Assembly (NCBI GenBank): GCA_003523255.1
Contig: DPGH01000002.1
Location: 10,072 to 74,071, forward strand
Length of the DNA stretch: 64,000 bases
Direction of reading: 5' to 3'
Origin: Clostridiales bacterium
Lineage (GTDB): Bacteria > Bacillota > Clostridia > Christensenellales > Borkfalkiaceae
A program made the position numbers and the translations under genes. The notes beneath the pieces were generated by a model, which saw nothing but the letters and a program-made list of their open reading frames with translations, did not search any database and had not been told where the DNA came from. Shown in pieces: positions 1 through 7,730 of this stretch. Within the stretch, counting starts at the first letter, position 1. The number at the start of each line of letters is the position of its first letter.

Positions 1-1225
1 GCACTCCCGCCGTTCTGTCGGACGGATCTTCGGGGTTTCTTCCACGCATTGCTCCAACAACGGGAAGAATTGCTGTCTTGAACCCTTCCGGGCGAGTAGT
101 AAGAGTCGGACACACACCGCTCTTGTTCACTTTCTTATTGAAAGCGTCTATCGTATCACCCACTTTGCACTCGTTCTCTTTCAGAGTTTCGAATGCTTGC
201 TTATAAAAGCGTTCTTTCGGCTCGGCGGTATCGATGATGATAGGAGTTTGACCGCCGCCTTTGCCCATCGCCTCGGTAAGCGTTGGACTAATACCGTCCG
301 TTCTCGGTGTTTGGTGCTTTTGCAAGCCACCAAGCACGAAGTCTTCGGCTATTTTCAGTTCGGTATTGCCGCCCTGCTGACAATGCACGGTCGGAGCGAT
401 ACCGTCAGGTTCATACACACGCTTGCTGATATCGTGCATCTTGTCCCACTTACCGCCTACCACTTCTCCGACCTGAACGCATTGCGGTCCGCGCCAATCT
501 CTTGCAAGAAGTGTATTTGCGAGCCCGTCACCGGAACGAATACTGTCTCTTCGGCTGTTAAATGTCGAACGAAGTATGCTCCGTATTGTGCTTTCCTTGA
601 GATAGAACCTTTCATCGACTGTTTCATCAATCATATCTCGCAAACGAATAGTCAATTCTTTGGGTTTTGGAAACACAAAAGGCTTGTGCTCACCCCTGAT
701 AGATATGCAGAAAACCCGTTCTCGGTTCTGCGGAATGCCGTAGTCCTTGGCATTCAATACTTTCCAATAGTTCGTGTAGCCGAGGTCACCAAGAAAGTCG
801 AGCCATTTATCGAAGTCCGCCTTGAACTTCTTGCTGACAAGGTTCTTGACATTCTCAAGCAATAGGTATTTCGGGAGTGTTCCCTTTTCCGATGCAACAC
901 GCAATAACCGCTCGACTTCAAACAGCAAGCCGCTGCGAGTGCCTTCCTTAATGCCCGCACCCTTGCCTGCAACCGATATGTCTTGGCACGGAAACGAATA
1001 CGTCCAAAGGTCAGCGTCCGGGAGTTCTTCTATCTTGCGGATATCTCCGAGATTGTTGGCTTTTCCGTGCATTGCTTCGTAACTTTGAATTGCGTATTTG
1101 TCTATCTCGCTTATCGCCACTACCCTATGTGCAATGCCGATATTCGTTAATGCCTGCGTTTGCGAACCGATACCTGCGAACAGTTCAATCAGTCGCAACG
1201 GATTTTCGGCTGTGTATTCCGTCAT
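1..1225 (-). CDS. DNA (cytosine-5-)-methyltransferase, phage-borne (3' end outside window)
   Basis: Transfers a methyl group from SAM to C5 of cytosine in DNA. Reading leftward from the ATG at 1225, the frame stays open to the window edge, so the C-terminus is missing. The C5-methylase motifs appear in order: SAM-binding FAGIG at residues 16-20, catalytic SFPCQ with Cys at residue 80, ENVKN (motif VI) and QNRERVF (motif VIII). The ATG overlaps the TGA of the small terminase gene (ATGA), so the two are translationally coupled. In a phage, an orphan methylase beside the packaging genes probably protects the phage DNA from host restriction; that role is inferred. Confidence 0.9.
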   Translation of the reverse strand, partial: MTEYTAENPLRLIELFAGIGSQTQALTNIGIAHRVVAISEIDKYAIQSYEAMHGKANNLGDIRKIEELPDADLWTYSFPCQDISVAGKGAGIKEGTRSGLLFEVERLLRVASEKGTLPKYLLLENVKNLVSKKFKADFDKWLDFLGDLGYTNYWKVLNAKDYGIPQNRERVFCISIRGEHKPFVFPKPKELTIRLRDMIDETVDERFYLKESTIRSILRSTFNSRRDSIRSGDGLANTLLARDWRGPQCVQVGEVVGGKWDKMHDISKRVYEPDGIAPTVHCQQGGNTELKIAEDFVLGGLQKHQTPRTDGISPTLTEAMGKGGGQTPIIIDTAEPKERFYKQAFETLKENECKVGDTIDAFNKKVNKSGVCPTLTTRPEGFKTAILPVVGAMRGRNPEDPSDRTAGV

Positions 1226-1719
1226 GCTTTACCCCCTAATAGTTTTTCCATAATGTCATCGTTGGGGTTCGTTTCGTCCCACTTCGACAGTTTGCTTTCT
1301 CGTACCACGATGTAGATTTTGCTCCATACTTCGTTGGTTTGTTTGAGATACTGCTGCGCCATACCCACGAACGGGGACGGCATCGGCTTGCCGTTCTGGT
1401 CTTTTACGAGCAGTCCGTGCTTGGTGTTCATATCTTCGCATTCAAGCCATCTCGCTTTGCAAAATGCGTACTCTTCCAAGTTGTACGGCAGTATCCCTTG
1501 CGTACACCCGATGCTTTTCAGCCATGCGTACACGGTCTTGTATATCTCTTTTGCTTTGGCTGATAAATAAGAAGGCGGTTCGCTCGGTAGTTCCAATCCG
1601 TTGTCGGTTGTGAAGTTCACGACTTCTATCGGACGCTTGCCGGGATTGCCTTCCAGTATCTTTTGCGTAACCGCTTTCTTCGGTCTTCCCGCGCCCGGTC
1701 TTGCTCCACCGCTTGCCAT
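1222..1719 (-). CDS. Phage terminase small subunit (P27 family-like)
   Basis: Recognises phage DNA and hands it to the large terminase for packaging. The 165-aa protein begins MASGGARPGAGRPKK, the Gly/Arg-rich start typical of P27-family small terminases, and continues with ILEGNPGKRP and a helical core. I chose the ATG at 1719 because GGGAGG lies 5-6 bases upstream; an in-frame extension to 1812 would run through a terminator and the repeat block. The last bases overlap the downstream methylase. The large terminase is not next in order, so it is expected further left or outside the window. Confidence 0.85.
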   Translation of the reverse strand: MASGGARPGAGRPKKAVTQKILEGNPGKRPIEVVNFTTDNGLELPSEPPSYLSAKAKEIYKTVYAWLKSIGCTQGILPYNLEEYAFCKARWLECEDMNTKHGLLVKDQNGKPMPSPFVGMAQQYLKQTNEVWSKIYIVVRESKLSKWDETNPNDDIMEKLLGGKA

Positions 1720-1739
1720 ACTGCCTCCCTTTTGAATTT

Positions 1740-1877
1740 TTGATTTTTGCTCTGTTTTTTTGATTGTTTTGATTTCCCGCGAAATCAAAAAGGACGGTTG
1801 CCCGTCCTTCAATACTTCGTATTGGTTTTGATTTCTTTGATTTTTCCGTTTGATTTTTGATTTCGCGTTTTTTCGCG
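1740..1877. repeat. TTGATTT repeat cluster upstream of terminase; cos/pac-like region
   Basis: Seven direct copies of TTGATTT or a close variant start near 1740, 1760, 1769, 1828, 1837, 1850 and 1857. One inverted copy (GAAATCAA, 1781-1788) forms a 9-bp inverted repeat with the copy at 1768-1776. A CGCG-T6-CGCG palindrome is at 1864-1877 and a GC-rich run follows the HNH stop codon (about 1922-1940). In cos-type phages, terminase-binding repeats and the cohesive-end site usually lie between the HNH gene and the small terminase gene, as here. The repeats are seen; the packaging role is inferred. Confidence 0.5.
1786..1808 (-). terminator. Rho-independent terminator after the HNH gene
   Basis: On the minus strand the hairpin AGGACGG-GCAA-CCGTCCT (arms 1802-1808 and 1791-1797) is followed by TTTTTGATTT. 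It lies downstream of the HNH nuclease and upstream of the small terminase start at 1719, so it would separate early from late transcription. Confidence 0.6.
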
Positions 1878-1941
1878 TTGGACTGCGGCCCCGCTCTTAG
1901 GGTTGAAATCGACAGATTTTCGACATCCCCCTCCCCGGCGG

Positions 1942-2322
1942 TCAGTCATACTCTCTCGGCTTCGGTTTCCACCTTGAGCCTTCCTGTGCGCTCTTGCGTG
2001 AGTGACACGACCAACACAGGCTTTGCAGGTTGCTCGGCGCGAACCGCTCGCCGCCTTGCTTGATGGGAACGATATGGTCTACCATTGTCGCTCTCGTTCT
2101 TTTACCCGCTTTCAAACACTCCGCACAAAACGGGTGCTGATTGAGTTGCTGCTTTCTCGCGTGCAACCATTCGGGTGTCTTGTAAAAGTTCTTCGTGAAG
2201 TTATCTCGTCCGTACTCGTTGTATTGCTTGTCTACGAGCCGCTTGTGTTCTTCACAGTATTGCCCGTCCACGAGCTTTGGACAGCCGGGATAACTACACG
2301 GTCGTTTTGGTTTTCTTGGCAT
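1942..2322 (-). CDS. HNH endonuclease, phage packaging-associated
   Basis: A 126-aa metal-dependent nuclease of the type that works with terminase at cos sites in HK97-like phages. A zinc-binding CxxxC...C..H cluster near the N-terminus (CSYPGCPKL) is followed by the HNH core: CAECLKAG, then VDHIVPIKQGG, N-LQ-LCWSCH. The start ATG at 2322 has GCAGGAGA upstream. Its place directly before the cos-like repeats and the small terminase gene supports a packaging role. I am confident of the fold; the role is inferred from position. Confidence 0.85.
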   Translation of the reverse strand: MPRKPKRPCSYPGCPKLVDGQYCEEHKRLVDKQYNEYGRDNFTKNFYKTPEWLHARKQQLNQHPFCAECLKAGKRTRATMVDHIVPIKQGGERFAPSNLQSLCWSCHSRKSAQEGSRWKPKPREYD

Positions 2323-2400
2323 ATTTATCTCCTGCTTACACCCTTATTATATCTGCCGTTTGTCGCGTTTTGGCGGTTTTTGGCTCGGTCTTGTCGCTTT

Positions 2401-2694
2401 TTATAACTCGGCTAAACAGTCACTTATAATGGCTATCGCTTTATCTCTTCTTCTGGCGATTGCATCTCGTCCCAAGAAGAACCGCTTGCTCATCTCTCGC
2501 AAGGACATCTTTTGCAGATAATACTTGCGGATGATCTCGTCCAGTCCGTTCGGAAGTCCTGCAATGCAGTCTTCAATCGCCGTGATACGTACGAGTGTCC
2601 TATCTTCGGTCAAGCCTTGTTTTTTCTTGTATTCCGCTATAGCTTTCTTGGCCGTATAGTTCTCCAAGTATTCCTTGATTTCAGTCGTTGTCAT
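2401..2694 (-). CDS. Sigma-factor-like phage regulator with C-terminal HTH
   Basis: A 97-aa protein whose second half (KYYLQKMSLREMSKRFFLGRDAIARRRDKAI, described here by position 60-90) resembles the sigma-70 region 4-like helix-turn-helix of phage late regulators in the ArpU/RinA/DUF1492 group. In Gram-positive prophages such proteins switch on packaging and structural genes. Its start overlaps the end of the upstream gene, and it is the last gene before HNH and terminase, where a late activator is usually encoded. The family is assigned by eye. Confidence 0.6.
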   Translation of the reverse strand: MTTTEIKEYLENYTAKKAIAEYKKKQGLTEDRTLVRITAIEDCIAGLPNGLDEIIRKYYLQKMSLREMSKRFFLGRDAIARRRDKAIAIISDCLAEL

Positions 2695-3109
2695 TGCAGT
2701 AGTCCTCCATTTCCTTTCGTCTTTTTTCTTCTCTTACTCGCTCGTCCCAAACCCAATCGCCATTTTCTTTGGGGTCGATCTTGCTTTTTAGCCAACTTCG
2801 TATCTGCCCGCAGTCTTCCAAGTTTTCGTTCCAATCGTCTTCGAAACAGACCCCGCACAAATCCCACATTTGCATCGTTCCGAACTTTTGCCCCTTATAA
2901 AAGAACAGCAAAAGCATTTTATCGGCGGTTTCGTCATAGTACTTCCACTTGTAGTAATATCCCCAAAGTGTGCGACCGCCGTCATATCTGGATTCTATGT
3001 AATTTTCGCAAGCCTCTTTTATGTCGGCTTTCGGCATCGGCAGTCCGAGTATTACCTCGTAATCGAATTCCGCCTCTTCCGTTATCACCACTTTGTTGAT
3101 GTCTGCCAT
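2681..3109 (-). CDS. Hypothetical phage protein, 142 aa
   Basis: I do not recognise this protein. It is acidic, rich in Trp and Tyr (GYYYKWKYYDE near residue 50) and ends in a charged tail (RVREEKRRKEMED) followed by acidic residues. I saw no membrane segment or signal peptide. I chose ATG 3109 because AAAGGAG sits 5-6 bases upstream; an ATG five codons earlier would overlap that site. It lies between VRR-NUC and the sigma-like regulator and overlaps the latter, so it belongs to the same transcript. Confidence 0.6.
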   Translation of the reverse strand: MADINKVVITEEAEFDYEVILGLPMPKADIKEACENYIESRYDGGRTLWGYYYKWKYYDETADKMLLLFFYKGQKFGTMQMWDLCGVCFEDDWNENLEDCGQIRSWLKSKIDPKENGDWVWDERVREEKRRKEMEDYCNDND

Positions 3110-3110
3110 A

Positions 3111-3398
3111 CTACTCCTTTTCAAACGCTTGAATTATCGCTTTTACCTCGCCTACGCTTTTTACAACTACCGCATATCCGCCCGCTTTCAATATTTGCCG
3201 AATCGTTTGCTGTTGCAGTGCCGTTGCCGTGTTTTTACCTACCTTGCATTCGAGACCTATGAATCTGCCCTTATAACAGACTATCAAATCCGGAATTCCC
3301 GCCGTTCCGTACATCCCGCCATGTTCCTTCCAAAAGAACAAGTATGGAACTGTTTTCAAATAATTGCTTATCGCTTTTATCAGGTCGCTTTCCTTCAC
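3111..3398 (-). CDS. VRR-NUC domain nuclease
   Basis: A stand-alone 95-aa VRR-NUC (PD-(D/E)XK superfamily) nuclease. The catalytic signature is clear: an acidic residue in the N-terminal helix, GIPDLIVCYKGR around residue 34, then GLECKVG with the Glu-x-Lys pair, and a QxxxI helix. Small phage VRR-NUC proteins sit in replication modules and are thought to act as structure-specific or Holliday-junction nucleases. The start is a GTG at 3398 with AGGAG upstream. Confidence 0.85.
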   Translation of the reverse strand: MKESDLIKAISNYLKTVPYLFFWKEHGGMYGTAGIPDLIVCYKGRFIGLECKVGKNTATALQQQTIRQILKAGGYAVVVKSVGEVKAIIQAFEKE

Positions 3399-3409
3399 TT
3401 TTTTCGCTC

Positions 3410-3667
3410 CTATATAAAACTACCTGTCACAACCGTCACACCTGTCACTAAATGACACTTTACCAGTGTGACAGTAACCCCTCTATTAGAAATCTCGTTT
3501 TTGTGACGGATGTGACGGATGTGACGGTTGTGACGGAGTGACAGTAGTGACGGATAGTGTTGTGTGAGAACTGTTTTCCTGTCACTTGCCGTCACTTTGC
3601 CGTCATAACCCGTCATTCTTATCAGGTCGAAATCGACCAGTTTAGCCGTATTAGTCTTCCGATTCAT
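3410..3667 (-). CDS. Doubtful 85-aa ORF spanning the repeat array
   Basis: An open frame starts with ATG inside the last codons of the primase gene and runs through the GTGAC array. The first 25 residues (KLVDFDLIRMTGYDGK) look protein-like, but the rest is a low-complexity run of HIRHIRH and VTVVTG forced by the DNA repeat. It could be a real translationally coupled protein, a peptide across the origin, or chance. I list it because the overlap with the primase stop is the type seen between real genes here. Confidence 0.25.
   Translation of the reverse strand: MNRKTNTAKLVDFDLIRMTGYDGKVTASDRKTVLTQHYPSLLSLRHNRHIRHIRHKNEISNRGVTVTLVKCHLVTGVTVVTGSFI
3426..3616. repeat. Iteron-like GTGAC/GTCAC array, candidate phage replication origin
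   Basis: A dense set of the pentamer in both orientations. GTCAC starts at 3426, 3435 and 3444; GTGAC at 3468, 3503, 3512, 3521, 3530, 3538 and 3547; GTCAC at 3581 and 3591; GTCAT at 3602 and 3612. Several in the 3503-3547 run have the longer form GTGACGG. Spacing is mostly 8-10 bp, close to one helical turn. The array directly follows the primase-helicase gene and precedes VRR-NUC, a usual position for a phage origin. The repeats are seen; the origin is inferred. Confidence 0.55.
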
Positions 3668-5609
3668 CGAATATCGCCCGCTGATATGCCGGTTTATAAG
3701 CCTGTCTTTTACCGAAATAATGTACTCTGCTCGAACCGCTCCGTTTCATCGAGTGTTCGATGCCGTCATAGTAGAGCTGCGTTTCAATGCTCGTTATCTC
3801 TTTGCCGAGTGCCGCCGTTGAGTAAATGCACGGACTTCCCGTCACATCGTACACAGCCTTGATTAAGTCGGTTGCAGTGCCTTTCCAACCCATCGGATAC
3901 TGTTTTAAGAGGTCTTTGACCGTTTTCACGATAGGATTGTTCTCGTACTCGCGCTTTTTGCGTTTCCGCTCTTCTTCCTCTGCCGTTCCGACCATATCCC
4001 ATCGATACTTTGTTTCATCGAAATGCACCACGACGTCTTGCTGCCGAATATCTCGTCCCGTCATAAACAGCACGGCATTTTCGTCTTGCCGCTTTTTCTT
4101 GTAGATGATGAATATCGTGTCGCATACGCCCATAATGCCGTTCGAACCCGAAATCATATTGAATACGTCATTTTCGTCCGCCATCTTTCGCAAATGGTGA
4201 ATGAGAAAAATGCAGATCCGTTTGTTGTCGGCATACTCTTTCAATGCTCCGAGTTCTCGGTAGTCCGTTGCGTAGGCGATTTCGTCTTTCTTCGCCGAAC
4301 CCCTTACCTTTTGCAAGGTGTCGATGATAATCAGTTTTATGTCCGGGTGTTCTTCGAACTCTTCATCCAACTGCTTGATGAGACCGCCGTCCAAGCCGTT
4401 CGCCTTGATGGACAAGTAGAAATTGCTCGGTGCTTTCCCGCCGTCAAGCACTTTGTTGAGTCGGTCTTTCAGACGGAAAATACCGTCTTCGAGAGCGAGA
4501 TACAAACACCCTGCCTGATTGCTTGCATAGTCCAAGAACTCTTTCCCACGGCTTATCGCCAAGCACATCTGCATAGCCATCCAAGACTTTCCGACCTTGG
4601 ACGAAGCACACAATATCGCCAAGCCTTGCGGCAACACATCCGGGATTAACCACTCTGGTGGATCTATCTTCGCCGTTTGCAAGTCGCTTGCCGCTATGCT
4701 CGCCACACCGCGTTTATAGACTTTCCGAACTTCTCTCTTTGCCGCCGCCACCGCTGTTTTTAGTTCTTCGGGGTTAGACATCAAGAGTTCGTTAGGGTCT
4801 TTCTTGCTCCCAGCAACGTTGAATACTATGTATGGTATCTTCGCCGCTTGGAGATCTTTTTCAAGTGATGCGGATGCCTTTTGCCCCGGCTCATCATTAT
4901 CCAAGCACAGCACAAGCGGAGCGTTCGACTTTTTCGCCTTTACTTCCTTGACAAGTTTGTTTGCCCCGCCGACACCGCAGAGCGACACCGAGACGCCGCC
5001 GCATTGCATAATAGACAAGGCACAGAGCGGACTCTCCACGATAAAGACAGGTTCTTTGCTCGTCCCCCACAACGCTTTGCGATTAAACAGCGGCTCTGCA
5101 CCCGCCTCTTCGTTTGTCGGTTTATAGAACTTTTTGTCGGATATGCTCCGAGTTTGGTAGTATCGTAGTTCCGATGAGTACGGCAACACGATTGCGTTTC
5201 TCTTCGCGTCATAGCCAAGGCAGTATTTCTTCACCGTTTCCTTGGTCAGTCCGCGCTTTTGAAAATAGTCGGTATTGTCCGCGTCCTTGATGCACGCTTT
5301 CAGGTAGTCCTTGATGCTCGTCCGCTTGGAGCAATCGTCTACGTCGATATGGAACATCTCGGCAAGGAGTTTCGCCGCCTCTAACGGCTCTACTTCTTTC
5401 ATCTTTGACGCAAAGGTTATGACGTCACCCGTTTCTCCGCAGCCAAAGCAAGTGAAGATGTTGTTCTTGCGGTCCACGGAAAACGAAGCAGTCTTCTCAC
5501 GATGAAACGGACAAAGCCCCTTGTCCCGGCTGTTCAGTTTTACGCCGAAAAACTCCACCACGTCGGCTATTTTTACTTGGCTTTTTACCGTTTCGAAAAT
5601 GTCCGTCAT
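3651..5609 (-). CDS. Phage DNA primase-helicase (CHC2 zinc finger, Toprim, RecA-like ATPase)
   Basis: A 652-aa bifunctional replication protein. Residues 30-65 form a CHC2 zinc finger (CPFHREKT ... FTCFGCG). Residues 100-290 carry a DnaG-type core with Toprim features (VESPLCAL, then LCLDNDEPGQKA). Residues 330-530 are a RecA/AAA_25-like ATPase with Walker A CASSKVGKSW, Walker B LIIIDTLQ and HHLRK. It makes primers and unwinds DNA at the fork, so the phage needs little help from host DnaG and DnaB. ATG 5609 has GGAGGAAGA upstream and overlaps the previous stop codon. The iteron-like array starts right after it. Confidence 0.88.
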   Translation of the reverse strand: MTDIFETVKSQVKIADVVEFFGVKLNSRDKGLCPFHREKTASFSVDRKNNIFTCFGCGETGDVITFASKMKEVEPLEAAKLLAEMFHIDVDDCSKRTSIKDYLKACIKDADNTDYFQKRGLTKETVKKYCLGYDAKRNAIVLPYSSELRYYQTRSISDKKFYKPTNEEAGAEPLFNRKALWGTSKEPVFIVESPLCALSIMQCGGVSVSLCGVGGANKLVKEVKAKKSNAPLVLCLDNDEPGQKASASLEKDLQAAKIPYIVFNVAGSKKDPNELLMSNPEELKTAVAAAKREVRKVYKRGVASIAASDLQTAKIDPPEWLIPDVLPQGLAILCASSKVGKSWMAMQMCLAISRGKEFLDYASNQAGCLYLALEDGIFRLKDRLNKVLDGGKAPSNFYLSIKANGLDGGLIKQLDEEFEEHPDIKLIIIDTLQKVRGSAKKDEIAYATDYRELGALKEYADNKRICIFLIHHLRKMADENDVFNMISGSNGIMGVCDTIFIIYKKKRQDENAVLFMTGRDIRQQDVVVHFDETKYRWDMVGTAEEEERKRKKREYENNPIVKTVKDLLKQYPMGWKGTATDLIKAVYDVTGSPCIYSTAALGKEITSIETQLYYDGIEHSMKRSGSSRVHYFGKRQAYKPAYQRAIFDESED

Positions 5610-5935
5610 TCTTCCTCCAGGCTCTCCGATAGATATCGAATCGGGATATCTTTTCTTCGGGCGTGTTCAATCTCTTTTTTCATTCCGTCGCTGATAAGCG
5701 GTCCGAATGCCCACAATTCGTCGCAACGGTCAAGGAGTTCAAGCCCCATAGCCATTCCGCTCTTTCTCTCATTCGGATTGCCGTCATTGAGGAATTGCGT
5801 GAAAATCGCGTGCGGCGCAATCGGGATGCACCCTTGCTCGTATGCGAATCTCGAATAAAAATTGGCTTTTGCGATGTTCCCCTCCAGATCACCGCGCAAC
5901 GGCGAACAGATATAAACGATCTTTTGTCTCTTCAT
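5606..5935 (-). CDS. Nucleoside deoxyribosyltransferase-like / DUF4406-type protein
   Basis: A 109-aa protein starting MKRQKIVYICSPLRGD. The strand-loop ending CSPLRGD, the central FTQFLNDGNPNER and the late DRCDELWAFGP match the Rossmann-like nucleoside 2-deoxyribosyltransferase superfamily, as in DUF4406/DUF7768 phage proteins. Members may bind or cleave nucleotides; the exact substrate is unknown. ATG 5935 has GAAGGAG upstream. It overlaps the primase gene by 4 bases, so the two are likely co-translated. Confidence 0.65.
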   Translation of the reverse strand: MKRQKIVYICSPLRGDLEGNIAKANFYSRFAYEQGCIPIAPHAIFTQFLNDGNPNERKSGMAMGLELLDRCDELWAFGPLISDGMKKEIEHARRKDIPIRYLSESLEEE

Positions 5936-5993
5936 AGAACTCCTTCGGGGTCTTGGGGCGACGGTTAAGCCGCCGCCCTTCCCCCCTGCCGGA

Positions 5994-6689
5994 TTATTCT
6001 TCGTCAAGCGCTACGACTCTGTTCGCAAGTGCCTTGACCTGCTCGGTCATGCGATTGACGTTCGTCATCTCCTCGGGCGTGAGCGAACGATCGAGCGCGA
6101 ATACCGCCTGGCTGTAATTGATGCCACCACTGTTCTGGGCTTTCTTGAGCGAAAACCGCGTCACGACCGCATTGCTCTTTTTCCCTTTGCCGAGCAAGTT
6201 CATGATGTAGCGCGAGAATGCCGCGAGCGAACCCGTAGGCAACGAGAGCAGCGTGGGCAGAGCCTCCCCTTCACGCAGGAGATAGATGCGGCGTTTCTGC
6301 TTGCAAGCCTTTGCGCCGTTCTTGCCGCTGCCGAACTTGTTGAACGGACACTCGGCGCAGTTCTTCACTTCACCGCTCTCCGCGTCGATCCCGACGTGAC
6401 CGTCCATCGAGCCGCAATCGGGAGGATTGTTGCCACCCGTGTACTCTTCTTTGTAGTAGCAGTTAATGGGATGATGATACAGAATGACTGCCTTGAACTC
6501 TTTGACCGTGTCGGGGTTCTCGGGATCGTCGCCGGGTACTTCGAACGAGATGCCGCCGCCCGAGGGAATCTTGATGCGCTCAAAGGTCGGCGTGAGTCCA
6601 TCCATTTCCTCCGCAAATACACTGGCGAGGTCGATGCCCTCATTGTAGGTCAGTTCCGTGTTCTCTTTCTTTGCGATTTCGTTTGCCAT
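5994..6689 (-). CDS. Phage replication protein with Cys cluster, possible ssDNA-binding
   Basis: A 231-aa protein I cannot assign firmly. The N-terminal third has beta-rich sequence (ERIKIPSGGGISFEVPG). A four-Cys cluster follows (PPDCGS ... KNCAECPFNKFGSGKNGAKACKQ, residues 89-130), suggesting a zinc site. The rest (RRIYLLREGE ... SLKKAQNSGGINYSQAVF) looks like an OB-type beta barrel. Proteins of this size between helicase and primase are often ssDNA-binding proteins, so I suggest that role by context only. GGAGAT lies upstream of ATG 6689. Confidence 0.55.
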   Translation of the reverse strand: MANEIAKKENTELTYNEGIDLASVFAEEMDGLTPTFERIKIPSGGGISFEVPGDDPENPDTVKEFKAVILYHHPINCYYKEEYTGGNNPPDCGSMDGHVGIDAESGEVKNCAECPFNKFGSGKNGAKACKQKRRIYLLREGEALPTLLSLPTGSLAAFSRYIMNLLGKGKKSNAVVTRFSLKKAQNSGGINYSQAVFALDRSLTPEEMTNVNRMTEQVKALANRVVALDEE

Positions 6690-6707
6690 GATTGATATCT
6701 CCTTTTT

Positions 6708-7730
6708 TTATTTCTTCGATTTTGTCAGGCGGATAGAATTTTTCTCCGCAATCTTGACGAGTCCATCCAACCATGTCGGCAGAACCCCGTCGTTTTCTGC
6801 AATCAACTCTTTGACCGTTGCTTGCAGAGTTTGGGCATTGATCGTGAACAGATGCTCGAACCCCTGCTCTTTCATCACCGCCCAAAGTTCCGGTTTTCTC
6901 TCGGGTTCGGGCGCAGGGTATTCCTGCGTAACGAGCGAGAACGTAACACCGTTGCGATTAAAACTCGACAACTCATCGGTCGTCATGAGCCCTATCATCT
7001 CGGTGGTGATGTTCTCAATCTCCCCGTTTACCTGTTTGACCTCATATTCGAGATCGCCCTTTTTGTCGCGCAGCTCTTTGAGCCTGTCCGACAGTTCCAA
7101 AAGCCTGTTGTCCAATTTATACCTCCCGTTTTTCTTTAATGCCGTAAGTAGCGGCTGTCCTTTGTCCAGCCTGTCTGTTACCGTGCTTCTCGGCTGTCCG
7201 TAAAGTCGGCACAATTCTGTTAGAGTAAACCGACGCCCAAACACCTCGAACACTCGGTTGGTGCGCATATTTCGCTGCTGCTCCGTCGCTTTTATCCATT
7301 TGCAATTGTTCGGCTCGTAGTTCCCGTCATAATCGACGCGCTCGATGGTCAGTCCGTCCTTATAGCCGTTCAGCATTGCCCAGTGATAAAAGTTCCAAAA
7401 ATCTTGCCGCCATTCCTCGCAGACCGATATACCTCTTGCCCCGTAATACTTGAAGTCGCGCTTATTCGGGTTCGCGCATCGCTGTTTCATGTTCGACCAT
7501 ATCCTGTGCAAGCGAAGTTCGGACATGGGTACTGCTTTTTTCATTTTCCGATAACATCCGCACGACATGGTATGCCCGTTCGTGAGGTCTGTCCCTCTGA
7601 CGATTGCTATTTCTCCACACTCGCATTCGCAGAGCCAAAGGCGCGAAGAGTTTTTCCCGTGAGGCGGCAGCGATTCCAATGCTGTGAGCCGCCCGAAGTG
7701 CTGTCCGGTTAAATCTTTGAAACTACCCAT
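6708..7730 (-). CDS. AP2/HNH-type homing nuclease fused in frame to a small phage replication-module protein
   Basis: A 340-aa protein with two unlike halves. Residues 1-205 resemble free-standing phage HNH/AP2 homing nucleases: LTGQHFGRL, a WLCECECG...SCGC zinc motif, HRIWSNMKQRC, GARGISVCEEW, then TIERVDYDGNYEPNNCKW and a helix-turn-helix tail (FTLTELCRLYGQPRSTVTDRL). Residues 206-340 are the coiled-coil (LLELSDRLKELRDKK...) plus globular protein often found beside phage SSB and helicase genes. At the junction the DNA still has GGGAGG followed 7 bases later by TTG at 7115, i.e. the recipient gene's own start. The nuclease seems to have landed just upstream without a stop codon, so the second half may be made both fused and alone (6708-7115, 135 aa). 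Confidence 0.75.
   Translation of the reverse strand: MGSFKDLTGQHFGRLTALESLPPHGKNSSRLWLCECECGEIAIVRGTDLTNGHTMSCGCYRKMKKAVPMSELRLHRIWSNMKQRCANPNKRDFKYYGARGISVCEEWRQDFWNFYHWAMLNGYKDGLTIERVDYDGNYEPNNCKWIKATEQQRNMRTNRVFEVFGRRFTLTELCRLYGQPRSTVTDRLDKGQPLLTALKKNGRYKLDNRLLELSDRLKELRDKKGDLEYEVKQVNGEIENITTEMIGLMTTDELSSFNRNGVTFSLVTQEYPAPEPERKPELWAVMKEQGFEHLFTINAQTLQATVKELIAENDGVLPTWLDGLVKIAEKNSIRLTKSKK

Noticed and set aside
197..865. Open frame on plus strand over the methylase
   Set aside because: It is antisense to a clear C5-methylase frame that has all motifs.
3503..3551. CRISPR array in the GTGAC repeats
   Set aside because: Repeats are only 5-7 bp with 8-10 bp spacing and no cas genes follow.
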